Counted from the first letter of the stretch, positions 44,458 through 54,250 are shown. The stretch is 64,000 bases of DNA from an uncultured Amylibacter sp. (GCA_947497475.1 CANMGS010000002.1:558001-622000), one strand, 5' to 3'. Translations and numbers: made by a program. The notes: a model not told the origin generated them from the letters alone.

Positions 44458-44856
44458 TTGCTTGGAACACTTGTTTTAGGGGTATGTTCGATCATTCACA
44501 TCCTTATTTTGATCTATTTGGTTACCTTGATCAAAAGGATAGATATTTCATATAATAGAAAGAATAGAATAAGGAAAAGTACGACCTTATTATTTATAGC
44601 TTTCACTGGAGTTATATTGATACAAACAATACAGGTTTGGATTTGGGCCTTTTCATTTTTATACTTATCTGCACTACCAACATTAAGTGAGGCTATGTAT
44701 TTTTCACTTATTACGTTCACTACTGTTGGTTATGGCGATATTACTCTTGGTGAGGGGACTAGGGTTTATGCTGCTATGGCCGCGGTAACTGGAGTATTAA
44801 GTTTTGGTCTTAGTACGGCATTTTTAGCGGCATTAACCGCGCGTATCCTACGCTAA
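44458..44856 (+). CDS. Small two-helix potassium channel (Ion_trans_2)
   Basis: About 132 aa from TTG 44458. Selectivity filter TFTTVGYGDITLGEGTRVYA, with helices VLGVCSIIHILILIYLV, LLFIAFTGVILIQTIQVWIW and AAVTGVLSFGLSTAFLA. The start is unclear: TTG has no ribosome site, but AAAGGAAATGACCT lies before an in-frame ATT 44437 (TLISQILLGTLVL follows), and the ATG inside AAAGGAAATG is one base out of frame. Either an ATT start or a small insertion is possible. Function probably potassium flux; no regulatory domain present. Confidence 0.82.
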   Translation: MLGTLVLGVCSIIHILILIYLVTLIKRIDISYNRKNRIRKSTTLLFIAFTGVILIQTIQVWIWAFSFLYLSALPTLSEAMYFSLITFTTVGYGDITLGEGTRVYAAMAAVTGVLSFGLSTAFLAALTARILR

Positions 44857-44899
44857 TAAAATACTTTTACATCACTTTATATCATATTGATAATAATTA

Positions 44900-45397
44900 T
44901 TATTTCATAAGAGCGAGTGAAGCAGAAAAACCTTTAAGAGTAATTTCTAAATTGATCGTTCTACTTTCAATACTTTTAACTTGAAGAGCCATCGTATTAC
45001 CTGCACGCATTTCTGCTAAGAATTCTGGCGATACGATGATCCTCGAATAAGCACCATCAGAATCTGCAGTTGTAACTGGAAATTTGCGCGCATCTTTATC
45101 ATCCACTTTTATCGTGACGCCAGCAGGGAAGTCTATTCCATGTGGTAATGTTAAGCGCATACCATATTGATCACCAATAAGTCGTATTCTGACAGACGCA
45201 ACTTTTTGGCGGATCTTAGTAGACCATAAGGTACTCGACATGTTGCATGATAGTTTTTCTGGTGTAGTGCGATTATTACAGGCCACTATCCAATTTGGCA
45301 TTGTGCTTTTAGCCTTTGGTTGTTCTTGGGCGAAAGCTGTTGATGTTTGCAGCATTATTACACCACAGACTAATAGAAATTTTGAGTGAAATAGCAT
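44900..45397 (-). CDS. IalB (invasion-associated locus B) family protein
   Basis: 165 aa. Sec signal (MLFHSKFLLVCGVIMLQTSTA, cleavage after AFA), followed by the WIVACNNR and LSCNMSS cysteine-containing segments and RLIGDQYGMRLTLPHGIDFPAGV, which are IalB family features. Members are periplasmic or secreted and originally known from Bartonella invasion; their function in free-living marine bacteria is unknown. It follows the TIGR03032-type gene by 26 bases on the same strand. Confidence 0.88.
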   Translation of the reverse strand: MLFHSKFLLVCGVIMLQTSTAFAQEQPKAKSTMPNWIVACNNRTTPEKLSCNMSSTLWSTKIRQKVASVRIRLIGDQYGMRLTLPHGIDFPAGVTIKVDDKDARKFPVTTADSDGAYSRIIVSPEFLAEMRAGNTMALQVKSIESRTINLEITLKGFSASLALMK

Positions 45398-45423
45398 TTA
45401 GCCCCCCGCTAAAGTATATGCTT

Positions 45424-46584
45424 CTATGTCAGATCGTGATCTTCGATTGTGATAATACCATATACGTCATTCTTTAAAAAACCATATGATTTAGGGCAGG
45501 TGGTATCTGGTATGATCTCTAAATCGTAAAGCTCTCCTATGCTGCCATCTATCCTGAACCACTGGACACATGTACCTGTGGTAAGGTCAATAACTTGTAC
45601 ACCACACCAAGCTTCTGAATCGCTTTCTTTAAGCCGATCATCAAGCGCAAGTCCTTCAAAGCGTTCATAGCGTGGTTTTGATAAGCCTACGAATGCATAC
45701 TTTCCATGGAATGCAAGACCTCGTACGAAACCTGGGCAAAAACAAAGTGGTTTGAACGTTCCCATTGCACCTTTTTTCTTAGGCGCTTCAATTGTTCCTA
45801 GTTCTCCAGTACCAGAATTCAAAACCCATATTTTGCCATCATATACGCGTGGCGAATGGGGCATTGATAAGCCTTTGCAGATGATTTCATTTTTTTGGAC
45901 ATCCATAACAATACCACCTGATGCACGACGATCTCGCCAACCATCAATTGTATCAGATTTGCTAACCGCAGTTACATAACGTGGCTCGCCATTTTCCATT
46001 GCCATACCGTTAAGATGGCAGCGATCTTCGGGCACTATTCCAGATATGAAATTTGGTTTCCATATTGGCTTAAAGCTGTGAACATCAGAAACGCTAGAAA
46101 TACAGTTGTATCGTGTATTAACGAAAACAATATCACCAGACTTAGTCACACCAACATCATGAGTGTCTAAAGCACCTGTTAAATGCGCTTTACGAGGCAT
46201 AAAGCAATCTGTGAATTGATTGTCCATAACTTCATTTGATCTTAAAATATTTTGCATTTCATAAATGTTTGCAAGCGTTGCCATATAAAGTGTTTGTTTA
46301 TGATAATGTAATCCCATTGCTTTTTGGAAATACTGTTCATTAACCATTAAGCCACCTTTGGGATTACGACCCAATAAGTAGAGCCTTCCAGATTGATATG
46401 AAGAGACTGCAATGGAAATATTTTGTTGATTTAAGAAGTTAACAAATCCACCAGAAACGGAGTATTTAGCAGCAGGTTCATTGTTTTTATTATCTTCTTG
46501 CTCTGATGGAGGAGCATTTTGATCAGCAGTATTTTGCGTTTGAGGCTGTTTCATAGACACATTTCGATTATTTCTGATTGCCAA
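45424..46584 (-). CDS. TIGR03032 family protein (predicted beta-propeller, unknown function)
   Basis: 386 aa with a polar, disordered start of about 45 residues and then the family domain. Typical pieces: GWRDRRASGGIVMDVQKNEI, GLSMPHSPRVYDGKIWVLNS, GTGELGTIE and FCPGFVRGLAFHGKYAFVGL. The internal repeats of short beta strands suggest a propeller. No signal peptide seen. The TIGR03032 family has no known function to me. Its position between the giant autotransporter (68 bases upstream) and IalB (26 bases downstream), all on the minus strand, suggests one transcription unit. The start may be an internal ATG at about residue 11 (46554). Confidence 0.87.
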   Translation of the reverse strand: MAIRNNRNVSMKQPQTQNTADQNAPPSEQEDNKNNEPAAKYSVSGGFVNFLNQQNISIAVSSYQSGRLYLLGRNPKGGLMVNEQYFQKAMGLHYHKQTLYMATLANIYEMQNILRSNEVMDNQFTDCFMPRKAHLTGALDTHDVGVTKSGDIVFVNTRYNCISSVSDVHSFKPIWKPNFISGIVPEDRCHLNGMAMENGEPRYVTAVSKSDTIDGWRDRRASGGIVMDVQKNEIICKGLSMPHSPRVYDGKIWVLNSGTGELGTIEAPKKKGAMGTFKPLCFCPGFVRGLAFHGKYAFVGLSKPRYERFEGLALDDRLKESDSEAWCGVQVIDLTTGTCVQWFRIDGSIGELYDLEIIPDTTCPKSYGFLKNDVYGIITIEDHDLT

Positions 46585-46599
46585 TCAAGTTTGCACCAT

Positions 46600-46629
46600 A
46601 ACCTTATATTGTAAATCATTAATAAGGTT
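46600..46629. repeat. Inverted repeat between autotransporter and TIGR03032 gene
   Basis: AACCTTAT (46600-46607) / ATAAGGTT (46622-46629), 14-nt loop, in the 68-bp spacer. No T-run, so a terminator role is doubtful; it could be a processing site. Confidence 0.4.
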
Positions 46630-46651
46630 ACGGTGTTACAGTTAGTTTTGT

Positions 46652-49600
46652 TTAGAATTTAAAGGTTACGCGAACTTCACCAACAGCTTCAAAATTCTCT
46701 TGGAAATCTGATTGAGCCTCTGCCGAAAATCTTACAGTGCTAAATCCGCTTAATGATTCATATCTTAGATCAAAGCCAAGAAAGCCAGAAACCTTATCAT
46801 CGCCTTGAGCAGAAATAGTGAAAGGTGTGTTTGACACTGACGCTGATACATCACCTGAACCTAAATTAAATTCGCTGTCGACACCGGTGCGAACATCAAA
46901 AGAGATTGCTGCTCCATCATCGTTAACAAATTTGAAAGGTGCTGTAAGTTCCGCGCGGACACCAAGGAAGTGTTGATCATTATCACCAACTGTTAATGGG
47001 GCACCAGTTCCAGTTTCTGTATAACCGTCAAGGAAGACGCCCGTGTAATTAACTCCTAAACTTGCAATTAAAGGTAAGCTTTTCAATGCGGATATAGGAG
47101 TACTCACCTCAACAGCAGGTGAGATAAAGTAGCCACTAAAATCACCTAAAGCAGTTGAGCCACCAACGGTACGTTGGCTTTTGCTATCACTGACACCGAA
47201 AGTTAGGGCTGCATTAACATCAAAAACACCCAAGCCTTTCTTTAGGTAGACACCACCAAACAGACTGTTTGTATCTGTTTCTGTTGTACCGCCTGCAATT
47301 TCTAAGTTGTTTTGCGCATATCCACCAAAGAAGCCAATAGCGCCACCCGTGTCGATTGAACCATGTTCTATACCGGCAATGAAGCCGCCATGTCTATTTT
47401 CATATGAAGCTAGGCTTGCATTTCCATCAAATGTACTACGTCCGCCAAAGAAAGAGCCCCAAGCCCGTTTTTCTGGCGTGGCCGTGGTGTCTGGGAAAAA
47501 GCCAAGACGCGTCACCTGTGCGGTGTCAGCACCACCAAAATTTCGTGTTATAGCTTTGAATATTGACTTAGATACATCATTTGTGGATGTACCTTGAGCT
47601 CCTGCAGTCGTTGGATCAACAATTGCAATGCTTGTTCCGTCGTCGTTTAAGGAAACGATTGTTGCACCACCTATGATTTCTTCAGGTGCGCTTTCTGCGT
47701 CACTATCACTACCAGAGTTATCAGCGAATTCAATTTCAGCATTCACACCTGGTCCAATAATTAAAGTATCGAAATCATTTCCACTATCGTTATTTGTCCC
47801 AAAATCAACCGTGCCGTTGAATTCAGTTCCAGAAAGCAGGTTTAACGTATCGTTTGCTTCACCGCGGAAATCAATTGCAACGCCATTTAAAGCACCAATA
47901 CTGCCTGAGTTTGTAATGGTTGCAGGTGCATTGTTGCCACTTCTGTTTCCGATCGTAATACCGTTATTTTGGCCAGTTATTGATCCTGTGTTGATAATTT
48001 CAATAGAACCCGAACTTAAGGGGGTTAAGGTAGTATCAGGCCCACTTAAGTATCCAGAGCTAAAGACTTCTGCGTTAATGCCTGAATTGCCAAATGATCC
48101 TGCTAAAATCATCTCTGTGGGGGCGTCTGAGGATACAGGCAGTGTAAAGCCACCAGATAAGTCGATATTGCCAGTATTAGCGATTGTAATGTTGCCTTCA
48201 TAAACTCTAGCATTAATACCTGCGCCACGCCCAACACTTATACCGTTATCAGGAGTTACAAATGTTGGGATGCCAAAAGTTGGAAACCCGTATGATTGGG
48301 TAATATCACCAGCATTTGCGATCGTAATGTCGCCGTAACGTGTATAAGCATTTATACCTGAAGCGGCAGCTGGTCCGCCAGAAAATCCTAATCCAATGAT
48401 GCCCGTTGGGCCAGAGCCAATTGTAAGATCACCAGTATTTAAGATTGCAATATCACCATCATAGGCATTCGCATTGATTGCGTTTCCTGAGCTTGAAGCG
48501 AATGGGATTTTTGGTTTAGCCGCGGGCGATATCGTACCGAATATTTCTTCGCCAAGATCATAAACGTCGCGAATAATACCGGATACATCAATGTCGCCAG
48601 AATTTGCAATTGATATATCACCATTATTAGTTCTTGCATTTATACCAGATGTTCCAGAAACACCTCCAGGAAGGGTAGGGGCACCTTCATTCGCAGGTGA
48701 TACACCAGCACCAATGTTGCCCCCGTAATTTATAATGTTCCCGATTGTAATATCGCCAGAATTTGCAATTAAAACATCACCATTATTTGCTAAAGCATTA
48801 ATACCTACACCATTGCCCTCAAAGCTTGGAATAGGTTCTGGTCCCATATTTTCTGCTGAAACTTTTAAAGTGCCAAAGATGCCATAATTTATGACATTTA
48901 TTATTGCGATATCCCCAGAATTCTCAATTGTAATGTCTGAATTAACTGTTTGCGCGTTAATCCCAACGCCAGCGCCATTTGCCGTTGGTATTGGGCTTGG
49001 ACCTTTGTTTGCAGCAGAAACGGGAATATAGCCAATCTCTCCGAGGTTTACGATCCCGATATTTCCTGAGTTGGTTATATTTATGTTGCCAATATAACTT
49101 TGCGCATTGATACCAAAACTAGTTTCGTTCGCTTCTGGTCCAGAAGAGATCATAGCCGTTGGTTGGTTTAAAATAGCAAAATCATCATCATAGCTATCAT
49201 AACGAGAAGCACGTAACATTCTGATGTTACCAGAGTTTACGATATTTATATTGCCTTCATCAGAGCGAGCTATAATTCCAAAAGAGCTGTTTGAACCTAT
49301 GAAGGATTTTGATGGTGCTGAAGACTCATAATAACCTTCTAGTAACCCTTGGGGTAAATTTATGACATTGATATCGCCAGTGTTTTCTATGGTTGTCGCG
49401 CCATATTCTGCATAGGTAGATATTCCTGTGCTAGTTGATAAAATTTCCGCACTATTTGTGACTGATACATCGCCATACTCAGAAGCAGATGCAGCTATAC
49501 CAGCGCCTCGATAAGTTAATATAGTTGGATTAACCCCAAAAAGGATACCGTAATTAGATTCCTCGGCATCATCAGCTGAATTTATAATCGTTATATCGCC

Positions 49601-51199
49601 ACCACGACTGCGGGCATTAATTGCGTTGTCATTCGCTTCTAACAAACCAGAGTTTGTAATAATAATGTCACCTGAGATCGCACCATTACCAGAAGAAGAT
49701 TTGTCGTTACTATTAATTATTGCTTCAATTGCTGTACCGTTAGCTTCGATAGAACCTGAATTTGTGATTGCTATATCGCCAGTTTCGCCGCTGCCATAAT
49801 TATAACTACGTGCCGAGATTCCATCATCGTCATCAGAAAAAAGGCTAACAGAGTTATCGATTGTTATGTTGCCAGTACCATAAATCCTAGTTTCAATTGC
49901 AGTTTCTTCAGCGTCAATTTCTCCAGAGTTCGCAATTGTAATGTCGCCAGCGCTTGTAGAACTATAATTACCAATCCGTGCATAAATGCCTCTATCATCG
50001 TCAGAGTCAATTTCTCCAGAGTTTGTAATGATAATATCGCCTTCAATGGCACCATATCCAGAAGTAAAACCTGATGCGCCACCACTGTTACCGTTCAGTA
50101 TTGCTTCAATTGCATTGTCATCAGAATTGATTTCTGCAGAGTTTGTAATTGTAATATTTCCTGTGACACCACCAGTAGGGGTAGGGGAAAAATATGGCCA
50201 AGGGACGTAATAATAACCATTACCAATTTGTGCTTGAATACCATCACTATCAGCATCTACAGCACCAGAGTTATCAATTAAAATGTCGCCAGAAACTTCA
50301 ATAAAAGCATCAATGCCATCGCTATCATCAGAGTCTATTTCCCCTGAATTCGTGATTGTGATATTACCACTGCCACGGATTGATACGTCAATTGCTTCAT
50401 CTTCTGAGTTTATTTCAGCAAGATTGGTAATCGTAATGTTACCATCATTATTAACTTCGGCATCTATGCCTTCTTCCGTGCTGCTTGTAATGCTGCCATT
50501 TGCTGTGATTTCTATGTCACCGCTGCCATTAATTTCTGCACTTATACCATCATCATTGGATGTAATGTTTCCATCACTTGAAATGGTTATATTACCATCA
50601 CCGTAAACATATGTATCAATTCCAGTTTCTACTCCTGCGCCTACAGGTGCCGCTGGAACAATACCAGTTGGAAACGTAATGATGAAAACTCCGTCACCAT
50701 CCGAACCAGTATCTTCGTCTACACTTAAACCGATATCACCTGTTGAGGTGATTGATACATTGCCAGTACCAGTGGATGCGTTTATCCCGTCGCCGTCATT
50801 CGTTAAAATGCTGTAAGTGCCCGTGTCACTGTTAATTGTGACATCTCCGCTCTTAACGCTAAAATTAACCCCATCATTTCCAGAAGATTCTATATCTGAT
50901 GTAAGTTCACTTATCTCTAATGTATCAACAGGGGGGGCATTAAAATCAACACCGCTTGCAATTCCGTTCGCTTGGTTTCCGCTACAAGTGGCAATATTGC
51001 CTGAAATTGTACATGCATCATTCGGCATAGCTGATTGTGTAAATGCAGGTTGGGCTGCCATACCCGCTAAACCAACAGAACTGGCTGCGAAGGTATTGAA
51101 GAGCGTCTTTGATAGCCTGCGCTCAGTATTTTTAGTTGATTTTTGTTGAACTCTAGCTAAAGCGGCGGCTCGACGGCGCGCGTGACGGTTCGAATACAA
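46652..51199 (-). CDS. Giant repeat-rich autotransporter (type V secretion)
   Basis: About 1515 aa from TTG 51199, with GAGGGGG 8 bases upstream; a longer frame begins at 51328 but lacks a ribosome site there. Extended signal region with YSNRHARRRAAALARVQQKS then a hydrophobic helix (TFAASSVGLAGMAAQPAFTQ). The passenger, residues about 70-1170, is a beta-helix built from short units of the type GNITITNSGEIDS, repeated at least 25 times. A linker precedes the C-terminal autotransporter barrel (residues about 1250-1515; RAWGSFFGGRSTFDG, FSAEAQSDFQENFEAVGE) that ends in Phe. Surface adhesin or biofilm function is plausible. First of a three-gene minus-strand group with a TIGR03032 protein and IalB. 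Confidence 0.9.
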   Translation of the reverse strand: MYSNRHARRRAAALARVQQKSTKNTERRLSKTLFNTFAASSVGLAGMAAQPAFTQSAMPNDACTISGNIATCSGNQANGIASGVDFNAPPVDTLEISELTSDIESSGNDGVNFSVKSGDVTINSDTGTYSILTNDGDGINASTGTGNVSITSTGDIGLSVDEDTGSDGDGVFIITFPTGIVPAAPVGAGVETGIDTYVYGDGNITISSDGNITSNDDGISAEINGSGDIEITANGSITSSTEEGIDAEVNNDGNITITNLAEINSEDEAIDVSIRGSGNITITNSGEIDSDDSDGIDAFIEVSGDILIDNSGAVDADSDGIQAQIGNGYYYVPWPYFSPTPTGGVTGNITITNSAEINSDDNAIEAILNGNSGGASGFTSGYGAIEGDIIITNSGEIDSDDDRGIYARIGNYSSTSAGDITIANSGEIDAEETAIETRIYGTGNITIDNSVSLFSDDDDGISARSYNYGSGETGDIAITNSGSIEANGTAIEAIINSNDKSSSGNGAISGDIIITNSGLLEANDNAINARSRGGDITIINSADDAEESNYGILFGVNPTILTYRGAGIAASASEYGDVSVTNSAEILSTSTGISTYAEYGATTIENTGDINVINLPQGLLEGYYESSAPSKSFIGSNSSFGIIARSDEGNINIVNSGNIRMLRASRYDSYDDDFAILNQPTAMISSGPEANETSFGINAQSYIGNINITNSGNIGIVNLGEIGYIPVSAANKGPSPIPTANGAGVGINAQTVNSDITIENSGDIAIINVINYGIFGTLKVSAENMGPEPIPSFEGNGVGINALANNGDVLIANSGDITIGNIINYGGNIGAGVSPANEGAPTLPGGVSGTSGINARTNNGDISIANSGDIDVSGIIRDVYDLGEEIFGTISPAAKPKIPFASSSGNAINANAYDGDIAILNTGDLTIGSGPTGIIGLGFSGGPAAASGINAYTRYGDITIANAGDITQSYGFPTFGIPTFVTPDNGISVGRGAGINARVYEGNITIANTGNIDLSGGFTLPVSSDAPTEMILAGSFGNSGINAEVFSSGYLSGPDTTLTPLSSGSIEIINTGSITGQNNGITIGNRSGNNAPATITNSGSIGALNGVAIDFRGEANDTLNLLSGTEFNGTVDFGTNNDSGNDFDTLIIGPGVNAEIEFADNSGSDSDAESAPEEIIGGATIVSLNDDGTSIAIVDPTTAGAQGTSTNDVSKSIFKAITRNFGGADTAQVTRLGFFPDTTATPEKRAWGSFFGGRSTFDGNASLASYENRHGGFIAGIEHGSIDTGGAIGFFGGYAQNNLEIAGGTTETDTNSLFGGVYLKKGLGVFDVNAALTFGVSDSKSQRTVGGSTALGDFSGYFISPAVEVSTPISALKSLPLIASLGVNYTGVFLDGYTETGTGAPLTVGDNDQHFLGVRAELTAPFKFVNDDGAAISFDVRTGVDSEFNLGSGDVSASVSNTPFTISAQGDDKVSGFLGFDLRYESLSGFSTVRFSAEAQSDFQENFEAVGEVRVTFKF
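47900..50900 (-). repeat. Tandem passenger repeats of the autotransporter
   Basis: Degenerate units of roughly 75-110 bases encode I-x-I-x-N-S-G-x-I-x patterns with SDDxGI or SGINAx turns between. On the plus strand they show as recurring motifs such as CCAGAGTTTGTAAT with ATATCGCC. Copies are variable, not identical, so this is a protein repeat and not a recent expansion. Confidence 0.75.
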
Positions 51200-51796
51200 A
51201 TTTACATCCCCCTCAGGACTTTTACAAACTAAGTCTACTTTTTTATATTCATTCGCGCTTAGTGTGTATTGGTGCGATTTGAAATTTAAAAAGTTAACGC
51301 AAATTAACCTAAAATGTTCAAAAAGCAACTAATTAAGATTCTTAATCAGGTTTTTCAGGAATATTAATTGTACATTATTGTTTTGGCTTTCGCCTTACTT
51401 TGTTCTTTAGAGACGTTATTTCGAAAAAAACCATATGAATATAAGATGTTATTTGTAGGGGCGGGTGCTATAATTTTGGTTTCTATATCTTGCAGATACA
51501 ATCTTTTAGTAACGTATTCTTACCGAGTTTAATAAGTTGTTTGCTTTAATGCGATTGTGCACACGTTATTACAATTATTGACGAAGTTATTGATTATATA
51601 TTTTGCAATATATCATTTGAGTAATCATGGGGGGTGTGAAAGCCATTACAATATTCGCATAATATATATTATGTTAAATAAATGTATTGCAATAATAACA
51701 ATATGTTGTGAATATAACCTTATATAAAACTTTACCCTATGCGTTTTAAGCTTAATTTAATATATACATATAAATAGTTTTGGATAATACACCTGA
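51200..51796. promoter_or_regulatory. Long intergenic region upstream of autotransporter and flavin reductase
   Basis: AT-rich. The part to about 51330 is the upstream region of the autotransporter on the minus strand. A possible short degenerate frame sits at 51368-51532. From 51533 to 51796 I see only short AT-rich repeats such as ATATATT / AATATAT around 51597-51616 and no supported gene. Confidence 0.3.
51368..51532 (+). pseudogene. Possible N-terminal fragment of an EpsG-like polysaccharide polymerase
   Basis: 54 codons from TTG with CAGGAA upstream, ending in TAA. MYIIVLAFALLCSLETLFRK, then MLFVGAGAIILVSISCRYNL. The two hydrophobic helices flanking a basic stretch, followed by an RYN motif, resemble the first helices and FAGLRYNVGTDY motif of EpsG/Wzy-type proteins. 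The match is weak and from memory, and nothing similar follows, so it would be a remnant or an unrelated chance frame. Confidence 0.25.
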
Positions 51797-52294
51797 ATGC
51801 AAGATTTTACTGCTCAAGATATGCGCCATGCTTTATCAAAGTTTGCAACTGGTGTGACAATCGTTACGGCTTGTGATGCTCATGGTCAAAAAGTTGGTAT
51901 GACTGCAAGCAGTTTCAATTCTGTATCTATGGATCCTCCTTTAATATTGTGGAGCGTAAGAAAAAATGCGCTCTCTGCCGAGATATTCAAGACGACAGAA
52001 AATTTTTCTGTTCACATACTTTCTGCTGGCCAAAAAGAACTATCTAACCAATTTGCGCGTAGCGGATATGACAAGTTCGCGGGTGTCGACCATACACTTG
52101 ACCAAAACGATGTGCCGCTTCTTACTGGTGCTTTGGTTCGCTTTGATTGCAAAACTTGGGCTGTTTATGAAGGTGGTGATCATTGGATTATTGTTGGACA
52201 CGTTAAAGATTTAACAACAACTGATGGCGATGGTTTGGTGTTTTGTAATGGATTTTACACGACTACTGCGGCTATACCTGAAACCAATACATAA
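51797..52294 (+). CDS. Flavin reductase family protein
   Basis: 165 aa, FMN-binding flavin reductase (HpaC-like). MRHALSKFATGVTIVTACDA, KVGMTASSFNSVSMDPPLIL (the FMN-binding TxSSFxSVSxxPPL motif) and FSVHILSAGQKELSNQFARSG. Provides reduced flavin to a partner monooxygenase, which is not seen in the window. Start ATG with no strong ribosome site upstream. Confidence 0.92.
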   Translation: MQDFTAQDMRHALSKFATGVTIVTACDAHGQKVGMTASSFNSVSMDPPLILWSVRKNALSAEIFKTTENFSVHILSAGQKELSNQFARSGYDKFAGVDHTLDQNDVPLLTGALVRFDCKTWAVYEGGDHWIIVGHVKDLTTTDGDGLVFCNGFYTTTAAIPETNT

Positions 52295-52335
52295 TCGTAT
52301 AAGTAGTTTAAAGTCGTTTATTCCGATAACAAATA

Positions 52336-52364
52336 AGTTTACGTAGTTCGACGTGACGTAAACT
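52336..52364. promoter_or_regulatory. 9-bp inverted repeat upstream of the beta-oxidation operon
   Basis: AGTTTACGT (52336-52344) / ACGTAAACT (52356-52364), 11-nt spacer, about 110 bases upstream of the acyl-CoA dehydrogenase. TTTACGT-type inverted repeats are used by acyl-CoA-responsive regulators of fatty-acid or branched-chain catabolism. An alternative role as a terminator after the flavin reductase is possible but there is no T-run. Confidence 0.45.
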
Positions 52365-52474
52365 GTCAATGACCCTACGTTCCTCTTGTGTTTCGGCGAT
52401 TTCACGGCAAACTGATTTGGAATTTAATGATTTATTTCACATGTTGATGCATGTGATGCAAACGGGAGAAAGAA

Positions 52475-54250
52475 ATGCCAAGCTATACAGCACCCGCAAA
52501 AGATATGTCATTTGTTTTGCACGAAATGTTAAAAGTGCAAGACGCTGATATTCCAGGATTTAATGAACTAGAGGCCGATTTTACATCAGCTGTTTTAGAA
52601 GAAGCCGGTAAGATCGCAACAAATGTTCTACAACCCTTGAACGAAGTTGGCGATAAAGCTGGTTGTACTTTGGAAAACGGCGTTGTTCGCACACCTGCTG
52701 GTTTTAAAGAAGCGTTCGACGAATTTGCCGCTGGCGGTTGGAATGGATTAGATTGTGATCCAGAATACGGTGGCCAAGGCATGCCATATACATTGGCAAC
52801 AGCAACTGGTGAGCTATTCAGTGGTTCAAACATGGCTTTCACCATGTACCCAGGTCTAACACATGGCGCCTACTCTGCCATTCATGCGCATGCTTCTGAT
52901 GAGCTTAAAGCGAAGTTCTTGCCAAATATGGTTGATTTGAAATGGTCTGGCACAATGAACCTTACAGAACCACATTGTGGGACTGATTTGGGTTTGATGC
53001 GCACTAAGGCTGAGCCTCAGGGCGATGGCACATTCAAATTATCAGGTCAGAAAATCTTTATCTCTGCAGGTGATCAAGATTTGACTGAAAACGTTATTCA
53101 CTTGGTTTTGGCTAAGATTCCAGGTGGCCCAGAAGGCATTAAAGGCGTTTCATTGTTCATTGTTCCTAAGTTTATCGTCAAAGAGGATGGTTCTTTAGGT
53201 GAACGTAACGGTGTAAGTGTTGGTAATATAGAAGAAAAAATGGGTATTCACGGCAACGCAACTTGTGTGATGAACTACGATGAAGCCGAAGGCTATCTAG
53301 TTGGTGAAGAGCACAAAGGTATGCGCGCGATGTTCACAATGATGAACGAAGCCCGTCTTGGCGTTGGCATGCAAGGTTTGTCACAAGCCGAAGCTGCTTA
53401 CCAAAACGCAGTAATTTATGCCAAAGATCGTCTGCAAGGCCGCGACGTAACAGGTACGAAGAACCCAGAGGGTCCTGCTGATCCATTGATCGTACACCCA
53501 GACATTCGTCGTATGTTGATGAACCAGAAAAGCTTTGTTGAAGGTGCGCGCGCATTCGTTCTTTGGGGCGCAATGATGTTGGACAAAGGCCATTTGGCCG
53601 ATGACAAAGAAGCAATGGGTATCATCTCCCTCCTCACTCCTGTGATCAAAGGCTTCCTAACAGATGTTGGTTACGACATGACTGTTCAAGCACAACAGGT
53701 CTACGGTGGTCACGGTTATATTGAAGAATGGGGTATGTCCCAATTCACACGTGATGCACGTATTGCAATGATCTATGAAGGTGCGAACGGTGTTCAAGCG
53801 CTTGACCTTGTGGGCCGTAAGATGGCGCAAGACGGTGGTAAGCACGTGATGGCCTTCTTTGAAATGATTAAAAACTTCATTGGCGAGCACAAAGACAATG
53901 AAGATATGGCTGATTTCACTGGCCCATTGAAAGAAGCATCAAAAGATCTGCAAGCTGTGATGATGTATTTTATGCAAGAAGGCATGAAAAACCCGAATGC
54001 AGCTTTGGCTGGTTCAACAGATGCACTTCACATGTTCGGTCATGTATGCCTTGCATATATGTGGGGAATGATGGCTAAATCAGCCAATGAAGCCTTAGCG
54101 GGCGATCATTCTGATCCTGAATTCTACAAAAATAAACTAGCCACAGGCCGTTACTATATGGCCCGTATGCTGCCCGCCACAAAAACGCACCAAGCACGTA
54201 TTATGTCTGGTGCAGATACTGTTATGGCCCTCGACGCAGACGCGTTTTAA
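52475..54250 (+). CDS. Acyl-CoA dehydrogenase
   Basis: 591 aa, FAD-dependent; first step of fatty-acid beta-oxidation. Segments [40 protein letters not shown], and [17 protein letters not shown], whose Glu is the expected catalytic base. A C-terminal ACAD domain of about 120 residues extends the protein, as in the long (PF12806-type) ACADs. Ribosome site CGGGAGAAAG precedes ATG. Followed 12 bases later by a thiolase. Confidence 0.94.
   Translation: MPSYTAPAKDMSFVLHEMLKVQDADIPGFNELEADFTSAVLEEAGKIATNVLQPLNEVGDKAGCTLENGVVRTPAGFKEAFDEFAAGGWNGLDCDPEYGGQGMPYTLATATGELFSGSNMAFTMYPGLTHGAYSAIHAHASDELKAKFLPNMVDLKWSGTMNLTEPHCGTDLGLMRTKAEPQGDGTFKLSGQKIFISAGDQDLTENVIHLVLAKIPGGPEGIKGVSLFIVPKFIVKEDGSLGERNGVSVGNIEEKMGIHGNATCVMNYDEAEGYLVGEEHKGMRAMFTMMNEARLGVGMQGLSQAEAAYQNAVIYAKDRLQGRDVTGTKNPEGPADPLIVHPDIRRMLMNQKSFVEGARAFVLWGAMMLDKGHLADDKEAMGIISLLTPVIKGFLTDVGYDMTVQAQQVYGGHGYIEEWGMSQFTRDARIAMIYEGANGVQALDLVGRKMAQDGGKHVMAFFEMIKNFIGEHKDNEDMADFTGPLKEASKDLQAVMMYFMQEGMKNPNAALAGSTDALHMFGHVCLAYMWGMMAKSANEALAGDHSDPEFYKNKLATGRYYMARMLPATKTHQARIMSGADTVMALDADAF

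Noticed and set aside
47300-50700. Long plus-strand reading frames opposite the autotransporter (up to about 190 codons)
   Set aside because: They are shadows of a repeat-rich, low-complexity coding strand: Ser/Pro/Ile-rich, no ribosome sites, no family.
47900-50900. CRISPR-like repetition
   Set aside because: Units are degenerate, in frame with a protein, not separated by unique spacers of even length, and no cas genes are present.
51533-51796. Short AT palindromes as an origin or attachment site
   Set aside because: No DnaA boxes, iterons, integrase or tRNA are near; AT-rich DNA gives such repeats by chance.
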